From positions 452,968 through 516,967 of the forward strand of contig CAJHNH020008001.1 of NCBI GenBank assembly GCA_905116865.2: a DNA stretch of 64,000 bases, in the 5' to 3' direction. This document shows positions 63,701 to 64,000 of this stretch, piece after piece. The notes below the pieces were generated by a model. That model was not told the DNA's origin and ran no database searches. It saw nothing but the letters and a program-made list of their open reading frames with translations. Every line of letters starts with the position of its first letter. Positions within the stretch are counted from its first letter, which is position 1. The stretch is from Candidula unifasciata. Taxonomy: Eukaryota > Mollusca > Gastropoda > Stylommatophora > Geomitridae. Made by a program: the position numbers and the translations under genes.

Positions 63701-63925
63701 TGCTAGCTTGACTTTTTCATTATCATTTGTTGCAACATTCACAGGATATCAAATGTAGTGGTAACTGGATGTGGCCAGCTAAGCTGGAAGGTGAAGGAGT
63801 GGCTCTACTGGATGCATGTGAAGCAATGTGTAGTTTCATGAAGCAGATTGGAGTTGCCATTGATGGAGGGAAAGACTCTCTCAGTATGGCAGCAAGAGTC
63901 AGTGGAGATGTTGTTAAAGCGCCAG
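35798..63925 (+). CDS. PFAS: Phosphoribosylformylglycinamidine synthase (5' part, 16 exons)
   Basis: Sixteen exons with GT-AG borders and fully consistent phases give 813 uninterrupted codons plus one base. The enzyme converts FGAR, glutamine and ATP to FGAM in cytosolic de novo purine synthesis. Seen in order: the N-terminal PurS-like region ([13 protein letters not shown]), [16 protein letters not shown], the linker [108 protein letters not shown]-type repeats such as [41 protein letters not shown] and [13 protein letters not shown]. Animal PFAS is about 1,340 residues, so roughly the last 500, including the second ATP-site half and glutaminase domain, lie beyond 64000. No frameshift or stop is present, so the gene looks intact. 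Introns hold most of the repeats in this half of the window. Confidence 0.97.
36187..36465 (+). mobile_element. SINE B, full copy with 13-bp TSD, PFAS intron 1
   Basis: The head GCAGCCGCGGTGGTCTAGCA GCTAGACGC, GTGGGTTCAGTTCCAG (B-box region), then ATGACCTTGGCTCCTAGG, CCAGCCTTGAGGGGGTACCA, GCTGACCACATCACCCACCA and the AAGTCTAGCCCTATATATTT end with TTTTACTTTACTTTTT. ACCACAACACTGG occurs exactly at 36174-36186 and 36466-36478. Confidence 0.93.
36546..37130 (+). repeat. 56-bp minisatellite carrying the PFAS exon 2 acceptor
   Basis: Each unit contains TTTATTACTTTCAGGTTGTC, then CATACTTACACTTACTTTCT and a CTAACTTTAAAAGACCA linker. AGs of the TTTCAG motif fall at 36566, 36622, 36678, 36734, 36791, 36847, 36907, 36964 and 37019; the next unit (near 37075) reads TTATTACTTTTATCTTG and has lost its AG; the true exon 2 acceptor at 37130 is the last unit in register (spacings 55-60). 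So nine decoy acceptors precede the real one. Two unit subtypes alternate in places (…ATCTATCCTTTCTAAATTTG… and …CACTTACTTTCTCTAAC…), a higher-order pattern. Confidence 0.95.
37131..37257 (+). CDS. PFAS: PFAS exon 2
   Basis: Acceptor TTTATTACTTTCAG, donor GTATTC. It encodes [18 protein letters not shown] and LFFEIGP, matching the LLEVGPR region. The acceptor is the last unit of a 56-bp tandem array. Confidence 0.93.
37258..38119. other. PFAS intron 2, unassigned part
   Basis: No gene or clear repeat. AT-rich with a TTTTTTATTTTATTTTTTATT stretch type near 37666-37684. Confidence 0.4.
38120..38500. repeat. CT-rich low-complexity tract, PFAS intron 2
   Basis: Irregular TCTCTCTC/TCTGTCTC pyrimidine-rich DNA on the + strand. 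Several open frames cross it (Leu/Ser/Cys-rich) but composition, not selection, explains them. Confidence 0.85.
38505..38655. repeat. 21-bp minisatellite, 7 units, PFAS intron 2
   Basis: Unit TGTGTGAAGTCTACCATAGG A with 20-21 bp spacing. As 21 is a multiple of 3, all units stay in one frame (CVKSTIG). It lies about 100 bases before exon 3 and its sequence is unrelated to that exon's acceptor. Confidence 0.93.
38754..38901 (+). CDS. PFAS: PFAS exon 3
   Basis: Acceptor TTTTGTTTTACAG, donor GTGAGT. It encodes [16 protein letters not shown] and VSTRYLVTF, matching the conserved NFSTP-STN segment; it ends in phase 0. Confidence 0.95.
39505..39522. repeat. G18 homopolymer, PFAS intron 3
   Basis: An uninterrupted run of about 18 G on the sense strand. 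Confidence 0.9.
39639..40590. mobile_element. Possible hAT element, PFAS intron 3
   Basis: The left end CAGCGATTCCCAAAGTGTTC and the right end CATATGAGAACCGCTG resemble hAT termini (CAG(T/C)G-TTC-CA). No 8-bp duplication is evident (TTCTGAGA vs CGTTCTCC) and no transposase is readable, so borders are tentative. Confidence 0.35.
40850..41000 (+). CDS. PFAS: PFAS exon 4
   Basis: Acceptor GTTGATTTCAG, donor GTATTT. It encodes [15 protein letters not shown] and [14 protein letters not shown], matching LHDRMTE and the ILGEGR-ALE linker; it ends in phase 1. Confidence 0.95.
41001..41650. other. PFAS intron 4, unassigned part
   Basis: No gene. A9G6 at about 41040-41056 and an otherwise AT-rich sequence. 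Confidence 0.4.
41652..41985 (+). repeat. SINE A-derived minisatellite (~80-95 bp units, 4 copies), PFAS intron 4
   Basis: Units contain GATGAATAACCATAAGTTTC, TGCCAGTGTTCGCGAAGCAG and AAAATTCACAAAAATGAACACA. The first unit starts ACTAAAGTCCAGAATTAGAT GAACAACCA, which parallels the SINE A 3' end (GACTAAAGTTCAGAGGTGGA, CAAACAACCAGAACTTTCTG, GTGAATGCGAA). So the array most likely arose from a SINE A 3' end. CATAAGTTTCTG-type motifs fall near 41684, 41767, 41861 and 41953. Confidence 0.75.
41986..42589. other. PFAS intron 4, unassigned part
   Basis: No gene or recognised repeat. TCACGTGATATAGTTAGATGG near 42556 may already belong to the LINE fragment that follows. Confidence 0.35.
42590..43400 (+). 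pseudogene. LINE fragment with RT motif C, PFAS intron 4
   Basis: Reads [57 protein letters not shown] (motif C, ADD intact) and [14 protein letters not shown], then stops (42938) and shifted remnants including VEYGMP-like and [15 protein letters not shown]. It ends CGAATGCAAGAAGAAGAAG at about 43395. Same lineage as 17095-18402 (shared tail type and downstream motif order) but older and broken by several stops. Confidence 0.85.
43401..44518. other. PFAS intron 4, unassigned part
   Basis: About 1.1 kb of very AT-rich DNA, without recognised gene, repeat or RNA. Confidence 0.4.
44521..44765. mobile_element. hAT-like MITE, PFAS intron 4
   Basis: The left end TAGGTGTGTCAAATTGAGGG pairs with the right end CCGCCAGTTTGACATGCCTA. 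The interior has GTGGGCCACACACAACAATT and three ~23-base direct repeats GGCCGCAGATGTACTAGCAA CAGACC, CCGTGGATGTGCTTGCAACA. The GGGCCGC ... AGTTTGACA arrangement is common in hAT MITEs. Candidate TSD TTTTAGGT / GTTTAGAT (6 of 8). It ends about 55 bases before exon 5. Confidence 0.65.
44823..44931 (+). CDS. PFAS: PFAS exon 5
   Basis: Acceptor TTTGCTCCTGTCAG, donor GTATAT. It encodes [20 protein letters not shown] and FDLAQSN, near-identical in type to the DLDFYT...RNP-T-E-FDLAQSNSEH block; it ends in phase 2. Confidence 0.96.
45338..45478 (+). CDS. PFAS: PFAS exon 6
   Basis: Acceptor TGTCAATACAG, donor GTGAGA. It completes the split Ser, then [30 protein letters not shown] and [10 protein letters not shown], matching the FGAM synthetase core entry. 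Confidence 0.96.
45695..45724. repeat. G30 homopolymer, PFAS intron 6
   Basis: An uninterrupted run of about 30 G on the sense strand, longest in the window; capable of quadruplex formation in DNA or pre-mRNA. The true length may differ because such runs sequence poorly. Confidence 0.9.
45939..46066 (+). CDS. PFAS: PFAS exon 7
   Basis: Acceptor CTGTTCCTAG, donor GTATAG. It encodes [15 protein letters not shown] and ends with [14 protein letters not shown], the universally conserved [10 protein letters not shown] motif, in phase 1. Confidence 0.96.
46143..47515 (+). pseudogene. RTE-like LINE remnant, PFAS intron 7
   Basis: Starts with [18 protein letters not shown] (RT motif B, normally GVRQGDALSP-LF), then an eroded middle, and from 46960 [51 protein letters not shown], and finally [40 protein letters not shown] and RGRSKKR. 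Multiple stops; about 250 coding codons missing. Typical RTE/CR1-like C-terminus. Confidence 0.8.
47784..47912 (+). CDS. PFAS: PFAS exon 8
   Basis: Acceptor TTTTCCTTACAG; the donor is GTTGTC, a weak but usable GT. It encodes [20 protein letters not shown] and [14 protein letters not shown], the nucleotide-binding glycine-rich segment of the AIRS-like fold. Confidence 0.96.
48264..48284. repeat. C21 homopolymer, PFAS intron 8
   Basis: A run of about 21 C on the sense strand. Confidence 0.9.
48400..48725. repeat. CT/TCTG-rich low-complexity tract, PFAS intron 8
   Basis: Irregular TCTCTGTCTGTCT-type pyrimidine-rich DNA, like 38120-38500. The first part of intron 8 (47913-48260) is otherwise anonymous. 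Confidence 0.85.
48908..49168 (+). CDS. PFAS: PFAS exon 9
   Basis: Longest exon in the window. Acceptor CTATATGTAG, donor GTAAGT. It contains [36 protein letters not shown] and [14 protein letters not shown]; it ends in phase 1. Confidence 0.97.
49614..49846 (-). mobile_element. tRNA-derived SINE F (minus), PFAS intron 9
   Basis: On the minus strand it begins TAGGGTCTCAGTGGCAAAGT GGTCAAGCCGCTTGCCTCG with A box TGGCAAAGTGG and then GTCTTCGGTTCATTTCATG (B-box region GGTTCATTTC). The body continues to about 49614. A single copy was noticed, without a clear TSD. A tRNA gene is excluded because no acceptor-stem partner follows the B box. Confidence 0.6.
50059..50289 (+). CDS. PFAS: PFAS exon 10
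   Basis: Acceptor TTTTCTTTCAG, donor GTTTGT. It encodes [38 protein letters not shown] and [10 protein letters not shown]; it ends in phase 1 inside the GNG motif. Confidence 0.97.
50370..50663 (+). mobile_element. SINE A full copy with 9-bp TSD, PFAS intron 10
   Basis: The best SINE A reference: GTGTGGGTTCCGGGGCCCCA, AACAATAATAGACCCACTGC, AGCATGTCGTAAGAGTCGAC, AGTGCATCTGCCGGAGAGGC, AAGGAACCAACAGTCTGT, CAACACTAAGGTTCTGGAGC, GCAACCAGAACTTTCTGCCA and CAGCTGGTGAACGCGAAG with an AAAAAGAAAAAAAGAAG tail. AATCTCAGA flanks at 50361-50369 and 50664-50672. Length about 294 bp. Confidence 0.93.
50752..51080 (-). pseudogene. RTE-like LINE C-terminal fragment (minus), PFAS intron 10
   Basis: Similar to 12653-12905: plus-strand blocks CACGCCTGAAAGTATCTCTT, AGCCAGCTCTCCGGCCCCAT, CACCATGGCGCTTGATGTGG and CCAAAATACTTCAACTTTTA. 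The minus strand reads a degraded FGHIK-H-GLE and GR-RP segment. Positions 50950-51080 (AGCCAGTCCTTGATGTTCAA, GAATTCTAGCATTTCA) recur around two SINEs at 62200-62620. Confidence 0.65.
51288..51309. repeat. G22 homopolymer, PFAS intron 10
   Basis: A run of about 22 G on the sense strand, 290 bases before exon 11. Confidence 0.9.
51603..51826 (+). CDS. PFAS: PFAS exon 11
   Basis: Acceptor CATGCTTGCAG, donor GTATGC. It encodes [39 protein letters not shown] and [17 protein letters not shown]; it ends in phase 0. Confidence 0.97.
51871..52150 (-). mobile_element. SINE A full copy (minus), PFAS intron 11
   Basis: Reverse order blocks: TTCTTCTTTATGTTCACCAG (tail), GTAAACTCCTGGGGAAAGTT, CTCCAGACTTTAGTCGTGTT, TCTTGCCTCTCAGGCAGATG, AGTTGACTCTTATGACATGC and TTGGGGCCCTGGAACC. 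It begins 45 bases after the exon 11 donor. Confidence 0.9.
52612..52857 (-). mobile_element. SINE A copy (minus), PFAS intron 11
   Basis: Blocks CTGGTTGTTCATCTATTTGG, GTTTCTTGCTACTCAATCAG, TGCACTCTGATTTTGAA, AGTCGACTCTTAAGACATCC and CAATGGGGCCCTGGAACCTA. Tail missing and body diverged, so older than the copy at 51871-52150. Confidence 0.85.
53056..53260 (-). pseudogene. RTE-like LINE C-terminal fragment (minus), PFAS intron 11
   Basis: Plus-strand blocks AATTCATCATCATCATTTAG, GTCCTGTGCAGAAGGTTGCT, CTGCCTGAAAGAAACTGTCT and TTCCTGGCACCATGAATTCT match 12653-12905. The minus strand reads [19 protein letters not shown] and [19 protein letters not shown]. Confidence 0.7.
53340..53545 (-). mobile_element. 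Dispersed repeat E, copy 2, PFAS intron 11
   Basis: CTACCCCACCAGGACATCAC, AGGATCACCGTGGAGAGGTC, CCAGGCTATATTGCGGCCCC and GGGCTTCAAATAACG match 2275-2480. Its left edge abuts GACTGACTGACTGAC (53327-53341). Confidence 0.55.
53656..53757 (+). CDS. PFAS: PFAS exon 12
   Basis: Acceptor CTTACTTTCAG, donor GTATGT. It encodes [16 protein letters not shown] and [16 protein letters not shown], matching the PVDLELEWVLGKMP segment that follows the TITG strand. Confidence 0.95.
53758..54995. other. PFAS intron 12, first part
   Basis: Positions 53915-54105 resemble a decayed SINE B (GCCTTAAGTGGGTACCAG, GATTGGTCTCTTAAAATAGG, GCTAGCTCTATATGC). The rest is unassigned. Confidence 0.45.
54996..57455. repeat. 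37-bp minisatellite, about 66 units, PFAS intron 12
   Basis: Unit ATGATTCTGCTAGCCATGTG ACATGACACTCCAATTA at strict 37-bp spacing for 2.46 kb. Variants: ACATGACAC/ACACAACAC/ACACGACAC, CCAATTA/CCAGTTA/CCGGTTA, GCTAGCC/GCAAGCC/CAGCCAGCC. Multi-unit blocks recur (for example CCGGTTA, GCTAGCC, ACACGACAC, CCAGTTA, GCAAGCC near 56680 and 57055), indicating higher-order duplication. It ends 145 bases before exon 13. Confidence 0.98.
57600..57731 (+). CDS. PFAS: PFAS exon 13
   Basis: Acceptor TTTCTCTGGTCAG, donor GTAAGT. It encodes [20 protein letters not shown] and [10 protein letters not shown], the strongly conserved VL-LP-VASK-FLTNK block. Confidence 0.96.
57885..57978 (-). mobile_element. SINE A 5' fragment (minus), PFAS intron 13
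   Basis: TACATGCTTGTTAGGGAGCT, TTTTCCCCTCCCAAAATGGA and GTGCTGGAACAC are a diverged reverse of the SINE A 5' end. The stretch before it (57781-57850, CTTCTTCTTCATCATCTTCT then TTCACCCTTTGAAGGG) may be its tail with the middle deleted. Confidence 0.5.
58545..58812 (-). mobile_element. SINE A full copy (minus), PFAS intron 13
   Basis: Blocks TCTCACCAGCTGTAAACTCT, TTCTGGACTTTATTCTTGTT, TTGATTCCTTGCTTCTCAGG, TGTACTCTGACTTCGAAAG, TAGTTGACTTTCACGACATG and CTGTGGAGCTTTGGAACCCA. It ends about 150 bases before exon 14. Confidence 0.88.
58962..59066 (+). CDS. PFAS: PFAS exon 14
   Basis: Acceptor GATGTTCACAG, donor GTGAGT. It encodes [20 protein letters not shown] and [14 protein letters not shown], the [14 protein letters not shown] substrate-binding block; phase 0. 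Confidence 0.97.
59067..59986. other. PFAS intron 14, first part, unassigned
   Basis: No gene. A small direct repeat GGCCTCCCCTCTATTATTTC / GGCCTCCCCTCTTGTTATGT lies at 59581 and 59612. Confidence 0.4.
59996..60358 (+). mobile_element. Candidate short retroelement with (CCAA)n tail, PFAS intron 14
   Basis: ACCAAACACAGA occurs at 59984-59995 and 60356-60367, bracketing a 363-bp GC-balanced segment that ends CAAACCAACCAACC. That is the layout of a SINE or LINE insertion with a target duplication, but the tail itself contains ACCA, so part of the match may be chance. No tRNA boxes or protein motif seen. Confidence 0.45.
60725..60850 (+). CDS. PFAS: PFAS exon 15
   Basis: Acceptor TTTTTTGTTTAG, donor GTTTGA. 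It encodes [20 protein letters not shown] and [18 protein letters not shown], matching the G-A-GEQP-K-L-DP-AGARL-VAEALTN block; phase 0. Confidence 0.97.
60973..62169 (-). pseudogene. RNase H-family LINE (minus), 5' truncated, PFAS intron 15
   Basis: The minus strand reads [20 protein letters not shown] near 62110 (RT C-terminal, normally Y-ALI-SVIDYA), [15 protein letters not shown] near 61480 (RNase H entry), then [34 protein letters not shown] near 61330 and [16 protein letters not shown]. The plus-strand left edge GTTAGTTAGTTAGC is an (AACT)n tail as at 21909-22521. GCTAAC at 60967-60972 and 62170-62175 may be a short TSD. Several stops and shifts. Confidence 0.8.
62228..62497 (+). mobile_element. 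SINE A copy, PFAS intron 15
   Basis: GTATGGGTTCCAGGGCCCCA, GACCCCTGCCTCCCCAACTA, GCATGTCATGAGTCGACTAT, GGCATCTGTCTGGGAGGCAA, CAACCAGAATTTTCTGCAGG and ACAGCCGGTGAACATGAAGA with an AAGAAGAAG tail. Inserted in the older repeat also seen at 50950-51080. Confidence 0.88.
62621..62904 (+). mobile_element. SINE A copy, PFAS intron 15
   Basis: TGTGTAGGTTCCGGGGCCCT, AGCATGTCGTAAGAGTCGAC, GAGTGCTTCTGCCTGAGAGG, CAACGCTCAGGTTCTGGAAC and ACAGCTGGTGAACACGAAAA. GTTTACT is present just before (62611) and directly after (62905), followed by GAAAAC / AAAAC, a likely imperfect target duplication. It lies 124 bases after the previous copy, in the same orientation. Confidence 0.9.
62926..63032 (+). mobile_element. 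SINE B 3' fragment, PFAS intron 15
   Basis: GCCGCCATGATGCTGACCAC, ATCACCTATCATGTGCTG, ATAGGTCTAGCCCTATGTGC and GACCCTTACTTTTTTTTTT match the SINE B 3' half. Confidence 0.8.
63075..63410 (+). pseudogene. RTE-like LINE C-terminal fragment, PFAS intron 15
   Basis: Reads [56 protein letters not shown] and LQRR before a stop at 63287; the WFGHL-RM and G-L---R pattern is the RTE-like C-terminus. Confidence 0.7.
63473..63670 (+). mobile_element. SINE C copy with 9-bp TSD, PFAS intron 15
   Basis: ATGCTTCGTAATGCCGGGAT, GGGTTCGATCCCAGC (B box), GTTGGTTTCGACAGTGGTAT, CTACTGGACGTACATTTGCC and GGTTCTGCAACGTCCTGTAA, ending GCAACTAACAAAATAAAATA. AGTATCACA flanks at 63464-63472 and 63671-63679. It lacks the A box (5' truncated) and ends 75 bases before exon 16. 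Confidence 0.9.
63745..63925 (+). CDS. PFAS: PFAS exon 16 (last in window)
   Basis: Acceptor GCAACATTCACAG, donor GTAAAG. It encodes [34 protein letters not shown] and [10 protein letters not shown]; it ends in phase 1. Splicing continues beyond the window. Confidence 0.97.
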
Positions 63926-64000
63926 GTAAAGGCGGTCTCTGTGTTGCTTTTTTTTTTTTAAATATGTATTCTGCATTTACATTCATTTCTTATATTACTC

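Overview
This window is eukaryotic, intron-rich nuclear DNA from an animal, most likely a mollusc and possibly a heterobranch gastropod. That placement is an inference from the gene structures and the repeat types; no single marker proves it. Two protein-coding genes are recognisable, both on the + strand, and both run off an edge of the window.

Gene 1 (286-14758, six exons) encodes the last 230 residues of a carbonic anhydrase-related protein of the CA10/CA11 (CARP X/XI) type; its 5' exons lie upstream of the window. Two of the three zinc-binding histidine positions of active alpha carbonic anhydrases are replaced (Lys-His-Gln instead of His-His-His), so it is predicted to be acatalytic. Gene 2 (35798-63925, sixteen exons) encodes the first 813 residues of phosphoribosylformylglycinamidine synthase (PFAS), the fourth step of de novo purine synthesis. 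All splice junctions are GT-AG and all phases agree; the C-terminal part, including the glutaminase domain, lies downstream.

The remainder is introns and a 21-kb intergenic block (14759-35797) packed with repeats. There are fragments of several non-LTR retrotransposon families (endonuclease, reverse transcriptase and RNase H remnants), at least five SINE-like families with many copies, hAT-type and piggyBac-like DNA elements, a foldback element, a long hairpin and about a dozen minisatellites. Target-site duplications are visible for many insertions and give a relative order: a LINE inside a LINE (21370-23589), a LINE inside the reverse-transcriptase core of another (17095-18402), a foldback inside an RNase H gene (29249-29610) and a hAT element inside a SINE (24575-24949).

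The most unusual pattern is that two minisatellites are built from copies of a gene's own 3' splice site. Upstream of PFAS exon 2, a 56-bp unit carrying the acceptor is repeated so that nine intact decoy acceptors precede the real one in register. Upstream of exon 5 of gene 1, a 50/100-bp unit resembles the real acceptor plus about 25 bases of coding exon. Other arrays grew from a retrotransposon ORF (1458-1640), the 3' end of a SINE (41652-41985) and probably a target-site duplication (8936-9030), which suggests a genome prone to tandem expansion of short functional segments.
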